Positions 23,191 through 35,391 of a stretch of 64,000 bases of DNA are shown one piece after another; position 1 is the first letter of the stretch, and each line of letters begins with the position of its first letter. The position numbers were made by a program, and so were the translations under genes. The stretch lies in contig QUOL01000005.1 of the NCBI GenBank assembly GCA_009761415.1, forward strand, positions 2,294,001 through 2,358,000, written 5' to 3'. The notes beneath the pieces are model-generated. The model made no database searches, was not told where the DNA came from, and saw only the letters and a list, made by a program, of their open reading frames with translations. The DNA comes from Sarcomyxa edulis (taxonomy: Eukaryota > Basidiomycota > Agaricomycetes > Agaricales > Mycenaceae).

Positions 23191-24802
23191 ATGTCAGCAA
23201 CTGGTTTGGCCTTGCACAATGTCGACATCCTCAACCATATTTTCGACGTGTTCGACACCTTCCAGCCTAGTGAAGATGTTGAAGGTTGGTTCACACCAAA
23301 CCGAAATGTGCAAAAATTCCTCGCAAAGGCCGCTCTTACTTGCCGTGCATTCGAAACCCCTGCCTTGAACACGTTATGGGAAAATATGGATAGCTCTTTG
23401 CCGCTTTTGAGGCTTCTGCCATCCTTCGTGGAGGCCGATAACGTCTACGTGGGTGTTGATGCAATCCGAATCTTCTTCAAGAACTAAATGCATGGTCTCT
23501 CAGGTACTCCAGGGCGAGATACGACCAGAAGACTGGACAAAATTTGACGAGTATGCAAGACGTGTTCGGTTGATGTGCGAAATAGACGGGGAGACAATCG
23601 ACCCTTCTGTCTACATCCGGATCGCACAGATCAGAGGGAGAGTGCCTTTGTTCCCAGCATTGCAAGTCCTTCAATTTTCCCTCTATGAACATTCGGGTGC
23701 TTTATTGAATTTCGTGTCCCCTACCCTGCGTCGTATCATTCTTCGGACTCAAAAGCCACATCTGCCGATACCCGTTGTTGGAACCTTTCTCAACGCATTG
23801 GTTGATACAACACCCCATCTGACGGAACTCACCATAGAAGGCATACTCTCTCGATATACTGTCACTGTGATTCCTCAGTTTCACAGTCTGCAGTCTTTAT
23901 CACTGATGGATATAGGTCCTCCCGCAAACTCAGTCTTATTCCACGAGCTATCCACGCTAAAACACCTTGAGAGACTCAACTTCGGATTCTTTGATGCTTC
24001 TCAAACTGTTGGATTTCCTCTCGTCGCAAACCCTGATATGTCGGCAGGGTTCTCTGCCCTTGAAGACCTTCATATTGAGGGCGCATGGCCAGAAATCATG
24101 GATGCCTTAGCTGGTCTTCCCGATGACACGATCGAAGTGCTCTCTATCTTTGTCGCCCCAGACTCTGGAGTGGAGAGTTTCCAGTGGTCCTGTGGTACTT
24201 GTTTCATACGAATCGGACTCCATTTTAGATACTTGACGACTTTCCTAATAAGTCACACTCATCCTCGCGAAGGACAATTCGACGCTTCCGACCTCACAGG
24301 CTTTATGACGATACTGCATCCTTTGTTGGACCTACACCAGATAGAGATTGTCGAGTTCTTGGGGTTTCCTCCGTGTGATATGTCGGATGAAGATGTCGAG
24401 AAAATTGCTTCCGCCTGGCCGCGAGCGGAACGGATAGGTCTTCCTGATGTCGTCGTACCGGGTCATATACAGCGCCTGCCCTCTATAGCAGCTCTCTCGT
24501 CGTTCGCCAGACTATGCCCCGAGCTCCGCGAACTGACCATCATCATCGATGCTCGCGGCGTCACTGAGCTTCAATCTCCACCCATCCTAGATCATCGTCT
24601 CAAGGATCTTCGTGTGGGACCATCGTGCATCGCTGACGCTATCGGCGTAACGTCGTACATTTATTGCATGTTTCCTCACATCGAGCTCCTCACCTATGCA
24701 GCGGATGTAGACAATGCCGCATGGGGTCAGGTCAAAAAATGGCTTCCTGTTCTACAAAACGCCGGGGCCACTCATGGGATTCGCAGTGGATTGAGTCTGT
24801 GA
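23191..24802 (+). CDS. F-box/LRR-like protein 4 (paralogue of protein 3)
   Basis: 518-residue protein in two exons, 23191..23448 and 23504..24802, joined in phase 0 (ADNVY then VLQGEIRPEDWTKFDEYARR). The F-box-like module is ALHNVDILNHIFDVFDT with ALTCRAFETPALNTLWENM. The LRR-like part includes PHLTELTIEGIL, FHSLQSLSLMDIG and VEFLGFPPCDMS, and ends with the line AALSSFARLCPELRELTI, shared with protein 3 (AALSSFARRCPDLHSLSL). Together the two genes form an inverted pair flanking SURF6/PTPA, presumably a local duplication. SCF adaptor role inferred. Confidence 0.82.
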
Positions 24803-25746
24803 TGACAGGTGTGCTCCATATATTTCTACTGTGGAGCATCTTCTAACGTGAGATTCAGTCTCGTCGGTGGCATCGAAAGGCGTACGGATGTATTGCTTAA
24901 ATTCTCATGGGGTCGGAGGAAGATGCCGCAAGTATACATATATATCGGTAATGTTTATATGTTTGAGCGAATACATGTCTTCGACCATTGATGATAACAC
25001 CCAGACTGTCAGTCTGTCACTTGAATTGGGCCTCAGGTCAGACTTCAGAACGTCGCATGGAACGCTCGGCATTTGGACTCACGAGATCCAAAGTCAGTAT
25101 TTGTGACGCAAGCTGCCTCGAGTTACTGTTTCTCGCAGGTTGCCGTATTGTCTTCTGGACACTGCGGCGCAAATACACCCCAGGATACCCCGGACTAACT
25201 ATTCTCTGAAAGTTCGGATGTAAACCACGGTATGATTCCGGGGAACTGCGCAATGGTCAGGGGCATGCTACGTCCATGTATAATCATTCTGAATACATTT
25301 ATAGATGGGTTGCTGAGTGGTCACAATACATCTCCAATACATCTCTCATTTTCACAGCATAGCTGTCCAGGTTTCCGCGTCAACTTTGGAAAAGAAAAAC
25401 GTGCCGTTTGTTCATGCTCAATTTGTTTTGTGTTCTTGAACATACCAAGCTCAGGGCGACTTTTATACTGAGAAGCTCCCCACGTTGTGAACATAAGAGA
25501 AATAAAGCTCTCAACGAAGATCCTTTACTCGATGTGTAATCGACGCTGAGTAGGCACGTCGTAGGGTGTCCGGGGTCCGATTTTGAGGGCCTTCTCGTCG
25601 CCGTTTCCAGGCTGCTCCCAACTTCCTCCTCACTTCCACATTTTATACCTCCGTTCACGACTGCCATAATCCTGAGTGTATCAGGTTATCGCTCGCACTA
25701 ACGCTCTCTCTTAATACCTACTTTTTAATACCGAAATTGGCCCACA
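24803..25746. other. Intergenic, chitin synthase promoter
   Basis: About 940 bp. No accepted gene. The last 100 bp before 25747 hold pyrimidine-rich segments (CTCTCTCTTAATACC) typical of a leader. Confidence 0.45.
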
Positions 25747-28700
25747 ATGTCTAACAGGCAGTCATCTGCCACGATGAACCCACACCAGCGTCTAGAGGCC
25801 GTCGCCGACCTATCTACCCTCTCACCAGTCTCGGACGACGTTATAGTATCATGTCTTCGAGAAAGGTTCATGTCGGACAATATCTACACAAGAATCGGAT
25901 CCTCAGCTCTCGTAGCGTTGAACCCGCACAAATACGTCGCGACCAACTCGGATTCGGTCATGCAAAAGTATGCTTCAGAATACAGGGATACCTCCGAGCA
26001 CAAGGAGACGTTACCTCCTCATATATTTCAGCTCTCCAACAATGCGTATTACCACATGAGGAGGACTACTCAGGATCAATGCATTCTTTTCAGGTGCGTC
26101 GTCATCATCTCACACTCACGCTCTGACACTGACTCTTCCTGGCTAGCGGTGAAACTGGGAGCGGAAAATCAGAAAACAGACGACTGGCGATCAAAAGTCT
26201 CCTCGAGTTGAGCGTCAGCAACCCAGGTAAAAAAGGTTCCAAACTCGGTGGTCAAGTCCCCGCCTCCGAGTTCGTGCTCGAGTCGTTCGGCAATGCCCGC
26301 ACCCTCTTCAATCCCAACGCTTCCCGCTTCGGAAAATACACAGAACTGCAATTCACAGAACGAGGTCGTCTCTGTGGTATCAAGACACTCGATTATTATT
26401 TGGAGCGAAACCGCGTGGCCGGTGCGCCGTCTGGGGAGAGGAACTTTCACATATTCTATTACCTCGTCTCGGGTGCGTCGCCCGAGGAACGACAACATCT
26501 TCACCTGCTAGACAAGACCACTTTCCGCTACCTCGGTCAACGGATCATCAAACCGCACAACAACGCAGCTCGGGATGAGGACGGGCTTCGGTTCGACCAG
26601 CTCAAGGTCGCTCTCAAAACCATCGGTCTCTCCAAGCGGCACGTGGCTCAGACCTGCCAGCTCATCGCCGCCATTCTTCATCTTGGGAACTTGGAGTTCA
26701 CTATTGATCGGTTCAGAAACGAGGATGCGGCCGTGGTCCGTAACACCGACGTCTTGGAGATAGTCGCCGACTTTTTGGGTGTGCAGCCTTCTGTCCTCGA
26801 GTCTGCGCTGTCATACAAGACGAAGCTCGTCAAGAAGGAGCTCTGCACCGTCTTTCTCGATCCGGACGGTGCGTCGGACAACAGAGACGACTTAGCTAAG
26901 ACGCTGTACTCGTTGTTGTTCGCCTGGCTCAACGAACACATCAACGAACGTTTATGCCGTGACGATTTCACGACTTTCATTGGACTCTTCGACCTTCCTG
27001 GCCCTCAGAACGCCTCCAGCCGACCCAACTCACTCGACCAATTCTGCATCAACTTTGCCAACGAACGTCTGCAGAACTGGAATCAGAAACGGCTGTTCGA
27101 AAGCCACGCCAATGAGTACGCCGCGGAGGGCATCTCCCGGTTCATTCCACAGGTTCCGTACTTTGACAACGCTGAATGCATCCGTCTCCTCCAAAACAAG
27201 CCTGGAGGTCTCATTCACATCATGGACGATCAAGCTCGTAGATCGCCGAAGAAGACGAATCAGACAATGGTAGAAGCGTTCGGGAAGAGGTGGGGTAATC
27301 ATTCTTCGTTCAAGACTGGAATGGCGGATCGATCAGGGTTCCCTACATTCACTGTTCATCACTTCAACGGACCCGTCACGTACTCTTCTGAAGGTTTCCT
27401 CGAGCGTAATCTCGATGCGTTGAACCCTGATTTCGTTTCGTTATTGAGGGGTATGGGGACAGCTGAAGGAACGGAAGGGTCGGGATCGATGAATCCGTTC
27501 GTCAAGGGATTGTTCTCTGCCAAAGCCATCGCAACGCAAGCTCATCCTCGGGACGAAGATACCATCGTCGCAGCCCAACAGGCCATCAAACCCATGCGTG
27601 CGCCCTCGACACGAAGGAAAGGTACGATCAAACGGATGCCCACACTGAGGGAAGGAGGTGCCGATGGTGATGAGAAGGAGCGAGACGAGGAAGAGGCAGG
27701 ACCTTCAAGTGGCGGGACGCCGTGTGTCGCGGGCGAGTTTAGGGCTGCCCTCGATACATTGTTTGAGACGCTGGACGAGACACAGGCCTGGCATGTTTTC
27801 TGTGTCAATCCTAATGACTCGCAGCTGCCGAATCAGATGGAAGGCAGGAGCGTGAAGGGTCAGGTCCGAAGTGTTGGTCTTGCGGAGATCGCCAGGCGAT
27901 GCGTCAATGTGTTCGAGGTCAACATGACCCCAGACGAATTCTGCGACAGATATAAGGCTGGTCTGGACGCTGGAGAAGTTATAGAGGGGGATGCGAGAGA
28001 GAGAGTCGAACAAGCGAGGACAACGTTCGGACTTAGTGAGCGAGACGTAGTACTGGGAACACAGACTGTACGCCGTATCTTTTCTGTTATAACGCCATTC
28101 TGTTCTCATTTTTCCCTCTACAGGTCTTCCTTTCTCATGAGGCGTTCCACAAATTCGAGGATCAACTCCGAGCACTAGATGGCGAGGAACAGAAAAGGAA
28201 CAGAATTCGGGATGCCGAAGCTGAAGCTGGTCTCGATGTTCGTGGACTCGGCGATCCATACGCGCCCTATCCTGAACCTGGGGCTGACGGCGAGTCGTCA
28301 CCCTGGGCCGGTGGTTACGCCGACGCTTTCAATGCATCGAATCAAGCTCTCCCATTAGTTGCGAACGCGTCTCCCTTCCAACGTGCAGACATGTATGACG
28401 AAGATTTCGAAGAGCGGCGGTCTCTCCGGAGCGAAGACTTTGATGGACGGAGTAGGCTCACAAGTCATCGTGAAGATACGACGTCAAATTTTGGGTCGGA
28501 ATCGTATGCACCATCGAGAAATATGTTCCAAAACGCCGATAAGAAGGGTTTGGCTGACAAGGAGCCGCTCGCTGGGGAAATCCAAGAGGGTGAGACTGCC
28601 GAAGTTTTGAAAGAAAGTTCTGCCAGAAGACGCTGGGTAGCTCTGTGTTGGATCTTGACCTGGTGGGTCCCTACGCCCTGCCTTACTTACGTTGGTCGGA

Positions 28701-31700
28701 TGAAGCGTCTAGACGTGAGGCAAGCTTGGAGAGAAAAGCTTGCTTTGAACATGTTGATCTGGTTTGTCTGTGGATGTGCTGTGTTCGTCATCGCCGTTCT
28801 TGGTCTCGTTATTTGCCCCACAGAACACGTCTTCAACCAAAACGAACTCGCGTCGCACTCGTATACCGAAAATGCCAACAACGTCTACACATCAATCAGA
28901 GGCGAAGTTTTCGATCTAACAAACCTTGCTGCGACGCATGAACGTGTTGTAGATGTCGTTCCTGCTAAGTCCATCCTCAAAACGTACGGTGGCACGTCCT
29001 CAGATGACATCTTCCCAGTCCAGGTATTTTTTGCGTCCTACCTATGTTTGCTCTCTGACTAATCACTTTGTAATGTAGGTCAGCGCGCTTTGCAATGGTA
29101 TCACTGGTGTCGTCAGTCCGTGGGTCGTCCTAACTTCTACCAACGTGACGGACCAAAACGCACAATATCATGACTTCCGAGCCTTCACAAACGACTCACG
29201 ACCTGACTGGTATTTCGAGAGCATGACACAAATGCGCTGGACGAGTCGAGTAGGTTTTCTGGGGTACACGAAGAAGCAACTCAAGAGTATGGCCAGCTCA
29301 GGCAGCTCGGTAGCGGTGTACAAAGGCCTCATCTACGATCTCACATCGTACATCGGAAGTGGTCGCCCTGCTGTCAAAGTCCCTGATGGCATGGTTGCTC
29401 CGTCTGATGTCGACACTAGTTTCATGCACGGGAGCGTCTTGGACCTGTTCAAGTTCAATTCCGGAGAGGATATCACGAAAAAGTTCGATGGTCTTGCTAT
29501 CGACTCGGCCATCCTTGCTCGACAAAGGACTTGCCTACGCAATCTGTTCTTGATCGGGAAGGTCGACAATCGAGAATCCCCGCAATGTCAATTCGCGACT
29601 TACATCCTGCTCGTGCTCTCCATTATCATGGTCTCCGTCATTGGGTTCAAGTTCCTCGGTTCCATCAATTTCGCCACTGCTCGTGCCCCAGAAGACCACG
29701 ACAAGTTCGTAATCTGTCAAGTGCCGTGTTACACTGAAGGCGAGGGCTCTCTGCGAAAGACGATCGACTCTCTGGCGCAGATGAAATACGACGACAAACG
29801 CAAACTGCTCTTGATCATTTGCGATGGTATGATCGTAGGTTCCGGTAACGATCGCCCGACTCCTCGTATTGTCCTCGACATTCTAGGCGCTGATCCTAAT
29901 CTCGATCCGGAGCCTCTCAGCTTCCTGTCCCTAGGAGAAGGAGCAAAACAGCATAACATGGGTAAAGTATACTCTGGACTGTACGAATGTTCAGGACATG
30001 TTGTTCCCTATCTCGTCGTAGCTAAAGTCGGCAAGCCCACGGAACGATCTCGCCCGGGAAATCGTGGTAAACGAGACTCGCAGATGGTCGTCATGCACTT
30101 CTTGAACAAGGTATGTGTAGTTTCGTAGCGATTAAACTTACATGCTGATTCGGATACTTCTAGGTCCACTTCAACACTCCGATGAACCCTCTCGAACTCG
30201 AGATGTATCACCAAATCAAGAACGTCATCGGTGTAAACCCGACTTTCTATGAATACGTGTTCATGGTGGACGCTGATACAACTGTCGAACCGTTCTCTAT
30301 CAACCGTCTGATCTCTGCGTGCGTAGCGCCGTTTAACTTACCCAGGAGCATATTTGCTAATTCGTTTGTATAGCATGATACACGACAAGAAACTATTAGG
30401 CGTTTGTGGTGAAACTGAGCTGGCGAATGCGAAGCAGTCCCTCATCACGATGATGCAGGTAAGCACGCACGTGTTGTTTACAGAATCGTGTTAATCGAGC
30501 TCTTCTACAGGTATACGAGTACTTTATATCCCATCATATGGCCAAAGCCTTCGAAAGTCTGTTCGGTTCGGTAACCTGTCTTCCTGGATGTTTCACGCTA
30601 TATCGCCTACGCACACCGGATACCCACAAGCCATTACTGATAGCCAACCAGATGATTCACGATTATTCCGAGAATCGGGTGGACACGCTACATATGAAGA
30701 ATCTACTCCACCTTGGAGAGGATCGGTACCTCACTACGCTTCTTCTCAAGCATTTCCCGCTCTACAAGACGCAGTTCGTTCGTGACGCTCATGCGTACAC
30801 GGTGGCTCCAGACGATTGGAAGATTTTGCTGTCTCAGCGTCGTCGTTGGATTAACTCGACTGTCCACAATTTGGGAGAGCTTCTTTTCTTGGAGCAGCTT
30901 TGCGGTTTCTGTTGTTTCTCCATGCGATTCGTCGTCGTCATCGATCTCTTGTCGACGCTGACCGCCCCTGTCACTGTCGCTTATGTGAGTGCTCGTCTCG
31001 CAAATTCTATCTAGTCATCTAACGTTGTTTTCACAGATCGTATACCTCATCTATATGGTCGCAGGCGAAGGAAAGGCCATCCCGACGCTTTCCCTGATCA
31101 TGATCGCAGCCATTTACGGTCTCCAAGCTTTGGTGTTCATATTCCGTCGTAAATGGGACATGATCGGTTGGATGGTATTCTATATCATTGCTATTCCCGC
31201 CTTTTCGTTCTTCCTTCCGCTGTATTCGTTCTGGAAGATGGACGATTTCTCGTGGGGTGCTACGCGTGTTGTGTTGGGAGAATCTGGCAAGAAGCTTATT
31301 GTTCATGTACGTTTGGTCTTTCTCTTTCTATCACTTGGTCACTTACGTTGTGCTTAGGACGAGGGTAAATTCGATCCACGGGTCATTCCTCTGAAATCCT
31401 GGAACGATTATGTGCGTCATTCTTTCTACTTTCATATACACCGCTCTAACAAACACCCTTTCGCAGGAGAACGAGCTATGGGATAAAGAATCCAATCACA
31501 GCATCGGTTCATGGGCACCGCCAGTCGTCAAAATGAACGACGGCTACGCCGAATCGCATACCGCATCCATCTACGGCCGAGAAACCTACTACGACCCCCG
31601 AAGCTACTCCCCCGCTCCGTCCCAAATGCAAATGCAAATGGGCATGTTCCCACCACCAGGCTATCAATCCGGCCGCAACACGCCCCAATCCCAATCCCAT

Positions 31701-32015
31701 TCCAACCTACGCCCTGCCCCGATGGAAACGACGATGCTGTACCAACCCGCACCGTCGAGACCGCCGACGAATTACCTCGATATGCCTATACCGACTACGC
31801 GGAGTCCGGAGGACGTTGATTTAGCTCCTGGGGCGCCTAGTGATTTCGAGTTGGAGCGTGCGGTACAGGATGTGTTGGCTTCTGCTGATTTGAATTCGGT
31901 GACGAAGAGGGAGATTCGACATCAGTTGGAGGATTTGTTTGGGATGGATTTGACGGCGAGGAAGGGGACGATTAATGCTGCTATTGATAGGGTTTTGTTG
32001 AGTCAGGCGGCGTAG
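25747..32015 (+). CDS. Chitin synthase with myosin motor-like domain (class V/VII type)
   Basis: 1,928-residue plasma-membrane enzyme that polymerises UDP-GlcNAc into cell-wall chitin. Ten exons: 25747..26093, 26147..28067, 28124..29023, 29079..30110, 30164..30318, 30374..30458, 30511..30984, 31037..31306, 31358..31411, 31467..32015; every phase matches (5,787 nt). Domains in order: a myosin motor (residues about 1-750) with P-loop GETGSGKS and switch [11 protein letters not shown]; two membrane helices ([31 protein letters not shown]); cytochrome-b5-like domains; a GT2 catalytic domain with [25 protein letters not shown] and QRRRWINST; further helices; a Gln/Pro-rich linker; and a C-terminal DEK_C-like helix bundle ([19 protein letters not shown]). 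The P-loop and QRRRW are intact. Switch II is DLPG instead of DISG, as in other fungal motor-like chitin synthases. Confidence 0.93.
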
Positions 32016-32421
32016 GCAGGCAAGCGAAGGATGGATAGATGGATGGACTGGTTTTTCTTTATTCTTGGATTTAATCTCTGCTGAACACGCCTCAATTCCT
32101 CTCTTTTACACTACTTTGGCTTTGGACACATCAACTGCATCTCTAGTATTACCCCCTACGCGCCTATTTGATATCGTTTTAGCATCAGGACTTTGCATCC
32201 CCCCCATCCCCCCATGTCATCTACTTATAATTGCACAGAACAATGTTTTATCTGACCGGTTTGATATTCTATTGGGTGGTTTTTTCTCTAAGGTGAACGG
32301 AACAGAACAGCACAGCGTAGAGGGTTTCGGGAGGTGGATAGGTCAAGTTTAGATACGTCAGATCTTCCCAGTGTCACGAGTGTAAACAGGTCGAATGTCA
32401 ACACGCGTACGTCTTCCGCGT
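32016..32421. other. Convergent spacer
   Basis: About 400 bp of 3' UTR sequence between chitin synthase and the P1 pseudogene. A poly-C stretch with CCCCCCATCCCCCC occurs near 32200. The duplicated unit described below starts near 32371. Confidence 0.4.
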
Positions 32422-32810
32422 CTAATCGAATAACGAGAAAGCAAACTGAATAAGTAGGTAGTCAGTCGACGCCTATTGCAAGAGCTAGCTAAACAGATGC
32501 TCACGTCGTCGTCAGAGTCCTGCTCTTCCTCCTTCTCCTTCTCCCCCTCCTTCTCCCCCTCTTTCCCCTCAGGTTCTTTCGGATCCACCTCAACGACTAC
32601 CCCTCCTGAAACTGCCAGTGGTGCGAGGGAGTGGTTGGTAGACCCAACGTCGACGAGCAAGTCCTTTGGGGTGTACGTACGGTGATCTCGATACCCTCAT
32701 CTGCGAGTATGCAGCTAGGTCTGTGGATGTCTGAGAATGGAATATGATTGGATGGGTGGGTCATTCTTGAGCTTGGGGGGAGTGCGTATGTACGATGGAG
32801 GGCTTACCAT
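32422..32810 (-). pseudogene. Ribosomal protein P1 pseudogene (deleted copy)
   Basis: Broken duplicate of the P1 gene at 33478-34066. The ATG at 32810 and the first intron (GTAAGC..TTCTCAG) survive. The second exon (32730..32681) is 50 nt against 69 in the intact copy, a 19-nt loss that shifts the frame. Next, most of intron 2 and about 100 nt at the start of exon 3, including the DKIL..AALL-type dimer helices, are gone: the sequence jumps from GTACGTACACCCC straight to AAGGACTTGCTCGTC. The acidic part (EEEQDSDDD), the last intron and the final FD-TAG exon remain. It cannot encode P1. Confidence 0.8.
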
Positions 32811-33221
32811 TTGATATATATGTGAATTGTGACGGGGAGGGGAGGGCTTTTCATGGCAGTCGTAGTTGACATTCTGTGGTTTATAACGCTTCTTCTACTC
32901 CTCCACGGTACCGAGAGTTATACACTATAACGAGCGTAGGATATCTATAACCTTCAATATGTCAATGATAACTGGGAATTACAATCAGTCAATGCACCGC
33001 AATGCAGAATATGAACCTCGTGGCACACAATAACATACCTAGTCATATTCATCAAAATCGACCTCGACCTCGATCTCGGGCCCGGGATCCGTTCTCTATA
33101 CTGTGCAGTGTGCCTATACAAAAGTCAAAAGTTAGAGTTAGGGTGTCTCGTCTTGTCTGTGAGCCGGAGCGCTTTCATGGTTGTTATGATCAACTTGAAG
33201 TATGAGGGTTGTAGCAGTAAC

Positions 33222-33290
33222 AGTGATTGTGATTGTGATTGTGATTGTGGCTGGGATGGGATGGGCTGGGATAGGATGGGCGTCCGAGTC
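33222..33290 (+). repeat. Microsatellite tract
   Basis: Hexamer TGTGAT (or GATTGT) repeated about four to five times, followed by GGGAT/TGGGC repeats. A shorter version stands at 34450-34505 in unit B, so it belongs to the duplicated unit. Confidence 0.7.
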
Positions 33291-33402
33291 CTCCAGGATG
33301 ATGATACTATGATATGAGGACCGGACCGCTGCAACTTAGTCTTGGTCTTGGAAGTCGAAACGACTCGGAAATCGAAACGAAGCCAAGATCCCGACGGATT
33401 CA

Positions 33403-34640
33403 AGGTGTCTCGAATGTAAACAGGTTGTAAACAGGTCAACTGTAACTGTAACTGTAAACACGCGTACGTCTTCGCGTCTAATCGAATAACGAGAAAGCGA
33501 ACTAAATAAGAGGGTGGTCAGTCAACGTTTCCGAGAGCTGAATAGATGGATAGATTCGGATGCTCACGTCGTCATCAGAGTCCTGCTCCTCCTCTTTCCC
33601 CATCTCCTTCTCCCACTCCTTCTCCCCCTCCTTCTCCCCAGACTCTTTCGGATCCACCTCAACGACTACCCCTTGCGAAACTGCCAATGGTGCGTAGGCG
33701 TGGTTGGTAGACCCAACGTCGACAAGCAAGTCCTTCACGTTCTTATCGTGTAAAGCCTTGGCGAGTAGAGAGGCCCAGATGGGTTCGAGGTCGATGCCGG
33801 CTGCGGTTGTTAGTGTTAGGATTTTGTCGGGCTGGGGAGAGGGGAGGGGAGGGGGTGTTAGTGCGTGAGGTTTTAGGGTTGATTGTGAAGACGAGGACGA
33901 GGACAGATAGATGGAAAGATGGATGTGGGGCGTACGTACGGTGATCTCGATACCCTCGTCTGCGAGTATGAGGGCTGCGTAGGTTGCTGCGAGGTCGGCA
34001 CTGGATGTCTGGGGGTATGATATGATTGGGTGGGTCGGCTTGGGGGGATGATGGAGGGCTTACCATGTTAGATATATGCTAGATGAGTTACTGGGGAGGG
34101 AGGGCTTTTCATGGTATTCGGAGGGGTTGTTCTCTAGTTTATAACGCCTCCTCCCCCTACTCCTCCACGGTACCGAGAGTCCTCAACCATATCTCGAGCG
34201 CAGTCCATCCATAACCTATCTCGCTGATGACTAGAAATCACACTTAGTCAATGCAATGCAGAATATGAACCCTGTAGCATAGTATACATACCTAGTCATA
34301 TTCATCAAAATCGATCTCTTCGGATCCGAACCCTATAGAATAACTGTGACTATACAGGTGTCTTGTCTTGAGCCGGAGCGCTGAGCGCTTTCAGGGTTGT
34401 TATGATTATGTATATGAGGTTATGATTAGGGTTATGAGGGTTGTAACGTTGATTGTGATTGTGGCTGGGATGGGTTGGGATGGAATGGAATGGGATGGGA
34501 TGGGCGTCCTCCGGAATGATCGATATCGATTGGATATGGATGATATGAGGGTTAGTTTGAGCTTGCAGTATAGACTGGGTATTGGAACGACTTGGTCGAG
34601 ACTCGAGACGAAGTCATTTCAAGACGAAGGGCGCCCGCGA
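33403..34640. repeat. Tandem segmental duplication, unit B
   Basis: Second unit of the duplication, carrying the intact P1-like gene and a longer promoter part. It ends in sequence not present in unit A (from about 34600). Confidence 0.7.
33478..34066 (-). CDS. Diverged 60S acidic ribosomal protein P1
   Basis: 119-residue stalk protein P1 (part of the P1/P2 lateral stalk that recruits elongation factors). Four exons: 34066..34064 (the ATG alone), 34008..33940, 33831..33568, 33501..33478; total 360 nt, phases match. Conserved parts: [58 protein letters not shown] and an acidic tail ending DSDDD then FAFSLFD. The normal end is DDDMGFGLFD, so the tail is changed but LFD is kept. Odd: the usual Ala/Pro-rich hinge after KDLL is replaced by a Val/Ser stretch ([20 protein letters not shown]) and a long Glu/Lys run. 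This is probably a diverged paralogue and not the main P1 gene. Confidence 0.78.
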
Positions 34641-35391
34641 CCGGCTTATAAAGGCCCGGGAGGTCTCCGATAAACAACTTCAACCGTGACGGAGGCAAAT
34701 TGAAATATTGGTTCCGAATCGGGAAGGGTCAGAATGAGTGGGTTCTGTTCCGTCTGCTTGCTTGGAGGTGCTTTGTCCCAGAGCCCGAAGGAGGAGGAGG
34801 AGGCGTTTGGGAGCAAGTCGAAGGGGTGTATTTTGGAGATGCAGGCCTGGCACGTCAGTGTGGAATGGGTCTGATTGTTAGGCGCCAGTCCCCTTGTCCT
34901 TACAGCTTACAGACCCGCCGCGTATAAACGTGTAAGCTCAAGTCCTCACCGGGCCTCACCCTTCTAGTTCTAGTCGTAGTCACATCTACGCATGTCCCAT
35001 TCCCATTTTTTTCCGACAAATTTGAAGGCAATCGGTATTGCAAAGGGTGGAGAGTATGCGTACGGTACGTAGATATTTTATGGTTTTGTGGCCGTAGACC
35101 TTCGAAGAAAGTCGACGAGAGATTTACCTCGTATCATATTATCGGGTTACTCTTATGCCCTTTCCCTCAAGATTGAAAATACAGAGAGGTACGCATCGGT
35201 CCGAGAATCTCATCACTCTCAATCCCAGATCCCAGAAAACATTCGACCCTTCTCGCCCATTTGCTGTAAAACAAGATTTTTCCCTGCGCATGTGGGGCGA
35301 TACAATTATGATACAGACCGTTGTACATGAAAACGTATCGCGTAGCGCATCTGCGCATCGTTAAGGCTCTCCATTTCCGAAACGATTCTGA
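34641..35391. other. Intergenic, no supported gene
   Basis: About 750 bp upstream of the P1 gene and downstream of the GST gene. GCTTATAAAGG near 34645 looks like a TATA box, but no plus-strand gene follows that I can support. Confidence 0.4.

Larger units (their letters stand above)
32371..33402. repeat. Tandem segmental duplication, unit A
   Basis: Unit A (about 1.03 kb) matches unit B (from about 33403) in the same orientation. Shared landmarks, in order: GTAAACAGGT, CGCGTCTAATCGAATAACGA, the acidic P1 exon, GGTACCGAGAG, CCTAGTCATATTCATCAAAA, GAGCCGGAGCGCT and a TGGGATGGGATGGG tract. It contains the deleted P1 copy. Confidence 0.75.

Noticed and set aside
33222..33290. Short regular repeats resembling a CRISPR-like array
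   Set aside because: They are simple hexamer and pentamer microsatellites without spacers, in a eukaryotic genome.
34645..34927. TATAAAG followed by an open frame
   Set aside because: The frame is short and Gly/Arg-rich, with no ATG in a good position and no family; the TATA-like sequence alone is not enough.
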